Below are positions 1 through 5,610 of a DNA stretch of 12,222 bases, piece by piece (within the stretch, counting starts at the first letter, position 1; every line of letters begins with the position of its first letter). Under the pieces are notes generated by a model. The model ran no database searches, was not told where the DNA came from, and saw nothing but the letters and a program-made list of their open reading frames with translations. A program made the translations under genes and the position numbers. The stretch comes from Fibrobacter sp. (GTDB lineage Bacteria; Fibrobacterota; Fibrobacteria; Fibrobacterales; Fibrobacteraceae), in the NCBI GenBank assembly GCA_017550445.1, contig JAFZOV010000157.1, positions 1 to 12,222 of the forward strand, read 5' to 3'.

Positions 1-128
1 ATGGTCGCCGAAGTGGCCTTGGACCAGAGTTCCGCCTGCTCCTTGGACAAAGAAAGGGAGAGAGATTCCCCGGCAAAGCATACGGCAGCCAAAGCGGCTA
101 AAACAATCAAAAAATTTCGAAAATACAT
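1..128 (-). CDS. N-terminus of an exported protein (partial)
   Basis: Reading the minus strand from the ATG at 126-128 gives 42 codons open to the window edge: MYFRNFLIVLAALAAVCFAG, then ESLSLSLSKEQAELWSKATS and AT. The first 19 residues form a typical signal peptide: one Arg, a hydrophobic core of Leu, Val and Ala, and a likely signal peptidase I site after C-F-A. There is a Cys, but Val precedes it, so a lipobox is unlikely. The mature part begins with a Ser/Leu-rich stretch that could open a TolC-type outer-membrane efflux protein, but too little is visible to name a family. No Shine-Dalgarno sequence precedes the ATG; a TATTTTTA box lies five bases upstream. I am fairly sure this is a gene start because of the signal peptide; its function is unknown. 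Confidence 0.7.
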   Translation of the reverse strand, partial: MYFRNFLIVLAALAAVCFAGESLSLSLSKEQAELWSKATSAT

Positions 129-159
129 TACTGTAAAAATAGAAATTGAGGACCTTTTC

Positions 160-168
160 TGTTGATAA
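160..168 (-). promoter_or_regulatory. DnaA-box-like site TTATCAACA
   Basis: The plus strand reads TGTTGATAA, so the minus strand reads TTATCAACA, one mismatch from the DnaA consensus TTATCCACA. It lies 29 bases from the exact box at 198-206, in opposite orientation, and about 30 bases upstream of the start of the exported protein. Confidence 0.35.
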
Positions 169-197
169 ATTATGGACAAAAAGCCTCAGTTCACGAT

Positions 198-206
198 TTA
201 TCCACA
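198..206 (+). promoter_or_regulatory. DnaA box, exact TTATCCACA
   Basis: The nonamer TTATCCACA matches the high-affinity DnaA box consensus exactly and has the common flanks T before and A after. One nonamer can arise by chance, but it lies in an AT-rich spacer with two one-mismatch variants, so a DnaA-binding role in replication or transcription is possible. Confidence 0.5.
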
Positions 207-282
207 AAGAAGAGCCCCAATTCGCCATATTTCGTTTTTATGTTTTCCTTATTTTTTAGTCCAAATTGGAATATCCGCAAAA

Positions 283-298
283 GACCTTTTTCAAGGTC
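283..298. other. Short hairpin GACCTT-TTTC-AAGGTC
   Basis: A perfect 6-bp stem, GACCTT with AAGGTC, encloses the 4-base loop TTTC. No run of T follows, so it is not a convincing terminator. It sits in the gene-free spacer and its role is unknown. Confidence 0.4.
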
Positions 299-399
299 AT
301 GACGCAGGTTTCCAGACTCCATTTAACGTATTGACAGACAATAAATTACAGAAAATCTTTTTGAGTAAAATCGTCAAAATTTCGAAAATTTCCCAAAAT

Positions 400-418
400 T
401 TAAGAAATAGTTTCTTAA
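400..418. other. Inverted repeat TTAAGAAA-TAG-TTTCTTAA
   Basis: An exact 8-bp inverted repeat with a 3-base spacer, all A/T except one G/C pair per arm. It lies about 22 bases upstream of the proposed -35 box of the 71-residue gene. It could bind a dimeric regulator, or simply be an AT-rich coincidence. Confidence 0.4.
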
Positions 419-439
419 TCCTTACATGATTTTTTGCTA

Positions 440-468
440 TTGCCTCAACATCCAAAATTATCTATAAC
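440..468 (+). promoter_or_regulatory. Candidate promoter for the 71-residue gene
   Basis: TTGCCT at 440-445 and TATAAC at 463-468 are separated by 17 bases, four of six and five of six matches to the sigma-70 type boxes. Transcription would start near 475, giving a leader of about 95 bases before the start codon at 569. TTGACA at 331-336 is another candidate -35 box, but no good -10 box follows it. Confidence 0.4.
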
Positions 469-488
469 TGGGGTATAAGGTCAACAAC

Positions 489-497
489 TTATCAACA
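489..497 (+). promoter_or_regulatory. DnaA-box-like site TTATCAACA
   Basis: The plus strand reads TTATCAACA, the same one-mismatch variant as at 160-168. It lies about 20 bases downstream of the proposed -10 box for the 71-residue gene, so it would fall in the 5' leader if that promoter is used. Confidence 0.35.
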
Positions 498-568
498 TAT
501 AAACAACACTCTATTTTGTTAAACAAGGGATTCGGGAAACAAAAAAGGAATAACACGACGGAGGTCTT

Positions 569-784
569 ATGAAACTTTTCCATAAAACATCTGCATTGTC
601 ATTCTACATGATCCACTCCGGCTTCATGGCATTCAAGACTCGCGTCAAAGAAGAACTGGATGCTGCCGGTGGCGGAAACCTGGACGATCTCCTGGATGAC
701 GACAGCCTGCACGCCTACTACCGCAACGGGGATTCCCCGGACTACGTGGCAGCCTCGCTCTGCCCCACCTTCGAAGAAGACTGA
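569..784 (+). CDS. Small acidic protein of unknown function, 71 aa
   Basis: I do not recognise this protein. It begins MKLFHKTSALSFYMIHSGFM: a basic, partly hydrophobic N-terminal third that is too polar for a clear signal peptide. From about residue 28 it is strongly acidic, with LDDLLDDD near residues 38-45, a YYRNGDSPDY segment, one Cys, and the C-terminus FEED. The start at 569 is well supported by GGAGGT at 560-565, four bases before the ATG and the strongest Shine-Dalgarno sequence in the window. In-frame Met codons at residues 14 and 20 are possible but lack such support. The gene stands alone, with an AT-rich leader upstream and a strong terminator 37 bases after its stop. That isolated, well-signalled unit argues for a real expressed gene; no function can be assigned. 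Confidence 0.72.
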   Translation: MKLFHKTSALSFYMIHSGFMAFKTRVKEELDAAGGGNLDDLLDDDSLHAYYRNGDSPDYVAASLCPTFEED

Positions 785-821
785 CCCGGTCCAAGCATTT
801 CACTCTCTCCCTCCTAGATGA

Positions 822-857
822 AAAAATTCCCGCAGTGTGCCTACTGCGGGAATTTTT
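822..857. terminator. Bidirectional intrinsic terminator
   Basis: A perfect 15-bp stem pairs 822-836 with 843-857 around the 6-base loop GTGCCT. The stem core is TCCCGCAGT with ACTGCGGGA, and each arm has five A or T at its outer end, so both strands show a GC-rich hairpin followed by a U-run. It should end the 71-residue gene transcript on the plus strand and the binding-protein transcript arriving on the minus strand. Confidence 0.92.
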
Positions 858-885
858 AGTTCCTAGTTAATCAGTTCCTAATTGT
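857..885. repeat. Degenerate heptamer array (TAGTTCC-like)
   Basis: Directly after the terminator the sequence reads as imperfect 7-8 base units: TAGTTCC, TAGTTAA, TCAGTTCC, TAATTGT. The octamer AGTTCCTA occurs exactly at 858-865 and 873-880. This suggests a decayed tandem array. Its unit resembles the AGTTCGG/AGTTCCG register of the heptamer array in the glycosyltransferase gene, so the two may belong to one class of interspersed repeat. Confidence 0.45.
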
Positions 886-966
886 ACTCTCGCTTCGCTC
901 AAGTACCAACTGTTCGGCTCGGTTATGTCCGTGCAAGCACGTCCGCAACACTCGCCTTGTACAGTT
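884..966. other. Palindrome-rich spacer, possible interspersed element
   Basis: Several small inverted repeats are nested here: GTACT (884-888) with AGTAC (902-906) around CTCGCTTCGCTC, which contains the stable mini-hairpin GCTTCGC (GCGAAGC on the other strand); CAACTGT (907-913) with ACAGTTG (960-966); and CGTGC-AA-GCACG (930-941). The GC content is higher than in other spacers of the window, and there is no coding sense. It resembles REP-like palindromic intergenic elements, but copy number cannot be judged from one window. Confidence 0.4.
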
Positions 967-973
967 GTCCGAA

Positions 974-2767
974 TTACTTAGCGGGGCAGCCTTCGACAGT
1001 TTCGAACTTGCCCTTATTTACAGTCACAATCTTGGTATTCAAGTTCATGCCGCGCTTGAACTTGATATCGCCATACACGCCCTGGAAATTGGCAGTATTG
1101 TTAATCATATTCGTAAGGCTGTTCGGATTCTTGGCCATGGAGCTGAAAACGATGTTTGCAGCATCGTAGCTGAGCCCACTCACCTTGTCTTCGCCCGGTT
1201 CGGCACCCCAACGTTCCTTGAAGTCGCTCACGAACTTCTTGAGGTTGTCGTTGTTGCCGCCCATGTCCATGGCGGGCACACTAAAGTAAGAGCTATCTAC
1301 CTGGCGCTTACCCTGGATCAGGAGTTCGCGGCCATACCAGCCGGAGGCGCCCAGCAGCACGCCAGAAATCTTGTTGAAGGCCACCTGGCCAGCCATAAGG
1401 CCGGCATCGCCCGGATTCGTCGCCGGAATAAAGATGCCCGGAATGTTGAAGGTGGAATCCTGCATGTAGAAGCGGCGTTCCTTGGCGTTCACGGCATCGA
1501 GATCGTTTGCGCCGCGGGCAATGTTCTGGCGACGGTTCAGCTGCTTGAAACGCACATCGCGGAGCAGGCTAAATTCAGTCTTGTAGTCGGGGCGGCCTTC
1601 TTCGTAGTTACGGAAAGCAATCACGCTCGCACCGCGGCGTTCCACAGCCGTAGTAAAGCTCTGGGACATAGAGGCGCCATAGCCACCCAGCGGGCTAAGG
1701 ACTGCAAATTCGCGGATGTTCAGGCACTTGGTAGCAAAGTCCGCAATGCTCTTTGCGAGGTTATCCATGGTGATGTTCACCTGGAAAATGTTCGGGCCCA
1801 TCTTGGCAATACCGTCGTCGGTTGCCGTCGGGGTGAGCATCGGAATGTTCTGGAAATTGCTTCCGAGCCAAGCGGCAACGGTCGCAGCCGGGGCACTCAT
1901 AATGGGGCCGACAACAGCCACAATGCTGTCCTGATTAATAGCCTGCTGCGTACGCAGGAGCGCCTGAGCGGCGTCAGCACGGGTATCGGCCACGCGCAGG
2001 TTCACCTTGCCCTTGAGGCCAGCCTTTTCGTGGGCGAGAATCACGCCCTGGATGGCCGCCGCGCCAAATTCGGCATAATCGCCCGACAACGGGGCAAGCA
2101 CCAGGACCGTGGGCATACCGGCGCCGCGGTCTTCCAGCGATTCAAGACCCTTTTCAGCAGTGCTGGAGAGGTTTTCGGCTACCCCGCCTGCCACAACCTT
2201 CTTGTACCAGTAACGGGCCGCCTTGTAGCGCTTGGAATTCTGGCATTCGCGGCCAATCTGCAACTGCATCCAGCCTACAATGTCCTTGTCGACCGGGTAC
2301 TTTTCCAAAAGCGCCTGCAACTGGTCCGCAGTCAACAGCGAGGCGGCCAGCGTCTGAATAGCCACATCCTTGGTGCGGCTACGGGCAGCCGGGTTCTTGG
2401 AGTAGGCCAGAATGCGGAGCATGGTTTCCACACCTTCGTATACGCTACCCTTTTCCACCATGACAATGGCGTTGGCCAATTCCATACGTTCACGGTAGAC
2501 CGTATTCACGTAGTATTCCAAGAAACGGGAAGAAAGCTTCAGGGCTTCGTCGCGCTTGTGTTCGCGCAGGAAGCATTCCGTGAGCATCACGGCGGCCTTT
2601 TCACCGGAGGACTTACGGAAGCTGGACTTATAGACTTTCTGGAGCGGGGCAATAGCCTCGGCACACTGCCCGTTCTGGATTAAATTCTTTGCCTCACGGA
2701 TTTCGTCCTGGGCAAAAGCGGAAGCGGCAAGCATTGCCACCAAAGCAAAAGGTAAAAGACGTTTCAT
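974..2767 (-). CDS. Periplasmic LivJ/LpoA-like binding protein with TPR-like N-terminus
   Basis: The 597-residue product starts MKRLLPFALVAMLAASAFA, a clear signal peptide with cleavage after A-F-A at residue 19. Residues 22-210 are helical and resemble tetratricopeptide repeats (AKNLIQNGQCAEAIAPLQKV near 26-45, KRYKAARYWYKKV near 179-191). From about residue 219 (TVLVLAPLSGDYAEFGAAAI, then VVGPIMSAPA near 285-294 and IPMLTPTATD near 308-317) it matches the type 1 periplasmic-binding fold used by branched-chain amino-acid receptors. Helical repeats followed by this fold are the layout of LpoA-type activators of penicillin-binding proteins, so it may be a sensor or cell-wall factor rather than an importer subunit; no ABC permease or ATPase lies nearby. 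It follows the MNT-like gene by one base and is likely cotranscribed with it. A longer frame reaches 2887, but its extra 40 residues would overlap that gene and hide the signal peptide. It ends before the terminator at 822-857. Confidence 0.88.
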   Translation of the reverse strand: MKRLLPFALVAMLAASAFAQDEIREAKNLIQNGQCAEAIAPLQKVYKSSFRKSSGEKAAVMLTECFLREHKRDEALKLSSRFLEYYVNTVYRERMELANAIVMVEKGSVYEGVETMLRILAYSKNPAARSRTKDVAIQTLAASLLTADQLQALLEKYPVDKDIVGWMQLQIGRECQNSKRYKAARYWYKKVVAGGVAENLSSTAEKGLESLEDRGAGMPTVLVLAPLSGDYAEFGAAAIQGVILAHEKAGLKGKVNLRVADTRADAAQALLRTQQAINQDSIVAVVGPIMSAPAATVAAWLGSNFQNIPMLTPTATDDGIAKMGPNIFQVNITMDNLAKSIADFATKCLNIREFAVLSPLGGYGASMSQSFTTAVERRGASVIAFRNYEEGRPDYKTEFSLLRDVRFKQLNRRQNIARGANDLDAVNAKERRFYMQDSTFNIPGIFIPATNPGDAGLMAGQVAFNKISGVLLGASGWYGRELLIQGKRQVDSSYFSVPAMDMGGNNDNLKKFVSDFKERWGAEPGEDKVSGLSYDAANIVFSSMAKNPNSLTNMINNTANFQGVYGDIKFKRGMNLNTKIVTVNKGKFETVEGCPAK

Positions 2768-2768
2768 A

Positions 2769-3083
2769 CTAGGATTCCGCAGCGGCTTGAACCACGTCGT
2801 GTTCTTTCTTGATTTGTTTTTGGAGAGATTCAGGGAGTTTAGCCCAGTCCATGACATCGACCCGGAACGGAAGCCCGCTATCCACAAAAGCCTTTTCCAC
2901 AGCGGTCATGGCCTCGAAAGAAAGGGGACTTTCAGAAATAACCACCAGTTCCAGTTCCGTATCGGGAGTGAGGTCCACTCCTGTAACACGGGCTCCATGC
3001 GCCCAAACTTCCAACCCTTCAAAATGAAGAGCCAGGATCCTCTGGACCTTTTCCAAATGATCAGATTCAATACATAAAGCCAT
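2769..3083 (-). CDS. Degenerate MNT-type nucleotidyltransferase-like protein, 104 aa
   Basis: The length and pattern fit the minimal nucleotidyltransferase (MNT) fold. VWAHGARVTG at residues 27-36 matches the G-S-R-x-x-G loop, TPDTELELVVIS at 39-50 matches the (D/S)-D-x-D-hydrophobic strand, and RVDVMDW at 74-80 matches the third strand with its acidic residue. The key residues are altered: Ser of the GS loop is Ala31, and the two metal-binding Asp are Glu43 and Glu45. Transfer of a nucleotide, as in active MNT or antitoxin relatives, is therefore doubtful; it may be a binding or regulatory remnant. No HEPN partner is encoded next to it. The stop lies one base before the binding-protein start, which suggests an operon. 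A TATATTTG box lies seven bases upstream of the ATG; there is no Shine-Dalgarno sequence. The family call is by motif reading only. Confidence 0.72.
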   Translation of the reverse strand: MALCIESDHLEKVQRILALHFEGLEVWAHGARVTGVDLTPDTELELVVISESPLSFEAMTAVEKAFVDSGLPFRVDVMDWAKLPESLQKQIKKEHDVVQAAAES

Positions 3084-3133
3084 ACGGGGTCAAATATAGT
3101 TAAACTCCAAAATAGATTTGCTATTATTAACAC
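3084..3133. promoter_or_regulatory. Divergent promoter region, 50 bp
   Basis: The starts of the MNT-like gene (minus) and the metallophosphoesterase gene (plus) are only 50 bases apart. On the plus strand TGCTATTAT at 3119-3127 is an extended -10 box whose last base lies six bases before the ATG at 3134, which predicts almost no leader. On the minus strand TATATTTG, which matches the Bacteroidetes -7 consensus TAnnTTTG, lies seven bases before the ATG at 3083. The -35 or -33 elements are weak on both strands. Confidence 0.4.
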
Positions 3134-4363
3134 ATGATTGCATTCCTATTCATACTGCTTGCCGCCCTTGCGCTTATCTACATCAACGTAAGTTCTACAG
3201 CCAAGGGTAAAATCGGGAAAATTATCGGTGCAACCGTATTATCCCTCATTTTTATAGGCATGTTTTTCAGGGACACTTTTTTAGGAAGTTGCCTTGTCAC
3301 CTTTTTTGCACTCTGGATTCCAAATGCACTCATTCTTTATATTCCCTGGACACTCTATAGAATCGGTTACTACCTAACTCAGCCCCACCACCTGAGCCGT
3401 CACAAGGTCCGCCGCGTAGGCCGCTGGCTCGCGGGAATAACTGCCGGTGTGGCCATTGTGTTCATGGTATACGGTGTTCCGCACAACGACGAATACAAAA
3501 CCAATCTGCTCACTATCGATTTGCCGAGCCAGTACACCGAAAGCTTTACAGCCGTATTCTTTAGCGACATTCATGTGGACCCCTTGTTCAACGCCAAGAA
3601 ACTAGGCCGCTTTATTGCGCAAGTCGATTCCATTAAACCCGACTACCTGTTGTTCGGTGGCGACCTAGCCGATTTCTCGACCGGGAAAATGGACCGCTAC
3701 GGATACGATATTTTGTTCAAAAAATTGACCGCCGGCGCAAAAGTGGCAGCAATCGCGATTAACGGCAATCACGAATCCATGTTGGAACGCTCGGGTTCCA
3801 ATCCTAACGAATGGATGCGCAAGGCGGGCTTTGTAGTACTCGATGATTCTACCGCTTGCCTAGGCAACGCCTGCTTTACAGGCCGCACCGACTTCATGGT
3901 CGCCCGCAGTAGAGACATGCAACGCAAGCCGCTCAGCGAACTTATTCCCGACTCCATCATGGTCGTAGAACACCCGAAGGATTCTACGGATTCTGTAGCC
4001 GCCGCTACTGCAACTACACAAGATTCCGCAGCCACCGCAGACTCAGCAGTCGCGGCCTTCGACACCCTGGTCTTGCACCGCCCCTGGATTTTGCTGGACC
4101 ACCAGCCCAAAGGAATTGAAAAAGAACATCGCGGCAGACTCCCGGACTTCGCCCTTTCGGGCCACACTCACGACGGTCAATTCTTTCCGCTTACCTTTAT
4201 TATTGACTACGTATGGAAACTTGCTTACGGCAAAGGAGCCCTGGGCGGTGTACTGTGGCTAGTAAGCTCCGGCTTTGATTGCTGGGGCCCACCCGTACGC
4301 GTAGGGAGCGACTCCGAAATCTGGGTAATCAAGTTTAAGGCAAAAAGCCAAGAAAATCAGTAA
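3134..4363 (+). CDS. Membrane-anchored metallophosphoesterase, 409 aa
   Basis: The N-terminus has about four hydrophobic segments (residues 1-19, 27-46, 50-75, 98-113), and a calcineurin-like phosphoesterase domain follows from about residue 125. All metal-site motifs are present: SDIHVD with Asp145 and His147, GGDLAD with Asp177, NGNHE with Asn212 and His213, DHQP with His323, and SGHTHDGQ with His344 and His346. This is the layout of YkuE-like membrane phosphoesterases, some of which cleave UDP-diacylglucosamine in lipid A synthesis; the substrate here is not decidable from sequence. Residues 282-309 form a low-complexity stretch of Ala, Ser, Thr and Asp inserted between the GNH and DHQP motifs. 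The ATG sits six bases after a TATTAT box and has no Shine-Dalgarno sequence, so the message may be leaderless. The gene is single and ends at a terminator shared with the convergent glycosyltransferase. Confidence 0.9.
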   Translation: MIAFLFILLAALALIYINVSSTAKGKIGKIIGATVLSLIFIGMFFRDTFLGSCLVTFFALWIPNALILYIPWTLYRIGYYLTQPHHLSRHKVRRVGRWLAGITAGVAIVFMVYGVPHNDEYKTNLLTIDLPSQYTESFTAVFFSDIHVDPLFNAKKLGRFIAQVDSIKPDYLLFGGDLADFSTGKMDRYGYDILFKKLTAGAKVAAIAINGNHESMLERSGSNPNEWMRKAGFVVLDDSTACLGNACFTGRTDFMVARSRDMQRKPLSELIPDSIMVVEHPKDSTDSVAAATATTQDSAATADSAVAAFDTLVLHRPWILLDHQPKGIEKEHRGRLPDFALSGHTHDGQFFPLTFIIDYVWKLAYGKGALGGVLWLVSSGFDCWGPPVRVGSDSEIWVIKFKAKSQENQ

Positions 4364-4369
4364 AGCATT

Positions 4370-4393
4370 AAAAGCGCCAAACAAGGCGCTTTT
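4370..4393. terminator. Bidirectional intrinsic terminator
   Basis: AAAAGCGCC (4370-4378) pairs with GGCGCTTTT (4385-4393) around the loop AAACAA. Each strand ends in four U after the GC-rich part. It lies exactly between the convergent stops of the metallophosphoesterase (4363) and the glycosyltransferase (4394) and can serve both. Confidence 0.9.
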
Positions 4394-5608
4394 CTATTTC
4401 AAGACTTTGTTGTAAACGGCGATTTGACGCTGAATGATTCCGTCCCAGGTGAAGCAGGCGGCGATGTGCTTCTGGGAGCCGGCGAGCAGGTGCTTTACGA
4501 GTTCGGGCTCGGCGGCAAGGCGCTTGTAGGCATCGGCGAGGGCCTTGGGGTCTTTTTCGGGAACGAGAATTCCCGAGACACCGTCAATGACTACGTCGGG
4601 GATGCCGCCCACATTGCTTGCGACAATCGGGAGACCGAGTTCCATGGCCTCGATGAGTACGACGCCAAGGCCTTCGGTGTCGCCCTTGCTGTCGACAATC
4701 GCCGGGAGCGTGAAGACATTTGCAGTCTTGTATTCGTTCGCGAGCGCTTCGGGCGATAGTTTACCTGTGAAAATGATTTCGGCAGAATCCGGATTGGATT
4801 GCTTCACTTCGTTCGCAATGACGTGCAACTGTTCAGTGAGATCGCCGACGCCGACGATGCGGATTTCAAATTGATCGCGCGGCAAATACTTGGCCGCTTC
4901 AATCAGGTAGCAAATGCCCTTGCGTTCAATGTGGCGCCCGACAAAGAGAATCTTGAACTTGCCCTTTACTTCATGTGATTCAATTCCGAACTCCGAACTC
5001 CGAACTCCGAATTCAAGAGTCGTGCCGTACGGGCTCCACTCCACTTCGACATTGCGGAGCGCCTTGATTTTACCGGCGGTAAAGCTCGAGTTCGCAAACA
5101 CGGCCTGGGCCTGGCTAATGGCAAATTTAAGGAGCGGGCGCACCCATTTCTTTTTGCGGATGAGCAGGAGTTCTGCACCGTGGAAGTTCAGCACCAGCGG
5201 AATTCTGAACAACTTAGCGGCACCCAGCGCAATGTAGGCATGCGGAAACGGCCAATGCGCATGAATAACATCGGGCTTAAACTTGCGGCAAATTTTAATG
5301 CACTTGAAAAATCCGCTGATGATGTAGGGAATTGCCAAAAGCTGCAACCATGGCTTATTCGCCATCTTACTAGGCGCGCCTTCTTCGTGCGTCAGGAATT
5401 CCCAAGCGGCAGGAGCATAGCGGAAACGGTTCACCTTCACGCCATCGATTTCATGGCTTTTGAGTCCCTTGTAAGAGGGTGCAAGAACTTGTATGTCGAG
5501 TCCCGCTTTCTTGAGGTGCGCAATCGATGTACGCAACCAAGGCACTTCGGCGTCTTCGTGAAAACGCGGGTAGACCGAACCGATAACGAGTACCTTAGAG
5601 ACAGCCAT
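4394..5608 (-). CDS. GT4-family glycosyltransferase carrying two in-frame repeats
   Basis: The 404-residue product has the two Rossmann-like halves of GT-B glycosyltransferases. The N-terminal half holds KVLVIGSVYPRF (5-16), HAHWPFPHA (116-124) and NFHGAELL (141-148). The C-terminal half holds KILFVGRHIERKG (219-231) and the GT4 donor-site pattern E-x7-E at Glu312 and Glu320 in EGLGVVLIEAMELGLPIVAS. It should transfer a sugar from an activated nucleotide to an envelope or exported glycan; donor and acceptor are unknown. The start at 5608 is chosen because the conserved domain begins at once and the preceding gene stops two bases upstream; an ATG at 5653 would overlap that gene. Two segments look like repeat insertions: residues 199-208 in the inter-domain linker come from a 7-bp tandem array, and residues 262-271 (HVIANEVKQS) come from a known type of dispersed repeat. 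The frame stays open through both, so the protein is probably functional. Confidence 0.92.
   Translation of the reverse strand: MAVSKVLVIGSVYPRFHEDAEVPWLRTSIAHLKKAGLDIQVLAPSYKGLKSHEIDGVKVNRFRYAPAAWEFLTHEEGAPSKMANKPWLQLLAIPYIISGFFKCIKICRKFKPDVIHAHWPFPHAYIALGAAKLFRIPLVLNFHGAELLLIRKKKWVRPLLKFAISQAQAVFANSSFTAGKIKALRNVEVEWSPYGTTLEFGVRSSEFGIESHEVKGKFKILFVGRHIERKGICYLIEAAKYLPRDQFEIRIVGVGDLTEQLHVIANEVKQSNPDSAEIIFTGKLSPEALANEYKTANVFTLPAIVDSKGDTEGLGVVLIEAMELGLPIVASNVGGIPDVVIDGVSGILVPEKDPKALADAYKRLAAEPELVKHLLAGSQKHIAACFTWDGIIQRQIAVYNKVLK
4796..4823 (-). repeat. Interspersed repeat inside glycosyltransferase gene (IANEVKQS type)
   Basis: The plus strand begins GGATTGCTTCACTTCGTTCG and continues CAATGACG. 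This closely matches the GATTGCTTCGCTTCGCTCGCAATGAC class of dispersed bacterial repeats that I recognise from many genomes, where it is often translated as IANEVKQS on one strand and as CFASLAMT on the other. Here the minus strand gives HVIANEVKQS in frame, and the plus strand gives DCFTSFAMT. It lies in the C-terminal domain, in a surface helix between two core strands. Confidence 0.7.
4985..5012 (-). repeat. Heptanucleotide tandem array in glycosyltransferase gene
   Basis: Three exact copies of TCCGAAC (4985-4991, 4992-4998, 4999-5005) are followed by TCCGAAT (5006-5012). The minus strand reads through it as FGVRSSEFG, residues 200-208, between the donor and acceptor domains. One unit is 7 bp, so gain or loss of a single copy shifts the frame, while three copies (21 bp) keep it. 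Confidence 0.9.
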
Positions 5609-5610
5609 AA

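Larger units (their letters stand above)
129..568. other. AT-rich intergenic region with DnaA-box-like sites
   Basis: These 440 bases separate two divergent gene starts and are clearly more AT-rich than the coding parts. An open frame at 172-429 has no ribosome binding site, and its composition is spacer-like, so I do not call it a gene. The stretch holds one exact TTATCCACA box, two TTATCAACA variants, a 6-bp hairpin at 283-298, an 8-bp inverted repeat at 400-418, short A/T tracts such as AAAATTTCGAAAATTT, and a plausible promoter for the 71-residue gene. I see no tRNA or riboswitch fold. Confidence 0.7.

Noticed and set aside
172..429. 85-residue open frame in the AT-rich spacer
   Set aside because: No ribosome binding site, spacer-like composition, overlap with a DnaA box and inverted repeats, and no family resemblance.
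965..2683. 572-residue open frame on the plus strand
   Set aside because: It lies opposite the binding-protein gene, has a His/Ala/Gly-rich composition typical of a shadow frame and no recognisable domain; the minus strand shows a signal peptide and a known fold.
2768..2887. Upstream extension of the binding protein to an ATG at 2887
   Set aside because: It would overlap the MNT-like gene and place 40 polar residues before an obvious signal peptide.
2879..2887. CTATCCACA, a near DnaA box
   Set aside because: Single mismatch site inside a coding region, expected by chance and away from the other boxes.
4985..5012. Possible CRISPR-like array
   Set aside because: The units are 7 bp and contiguous with no spacers; it is a simple tandem repeat.
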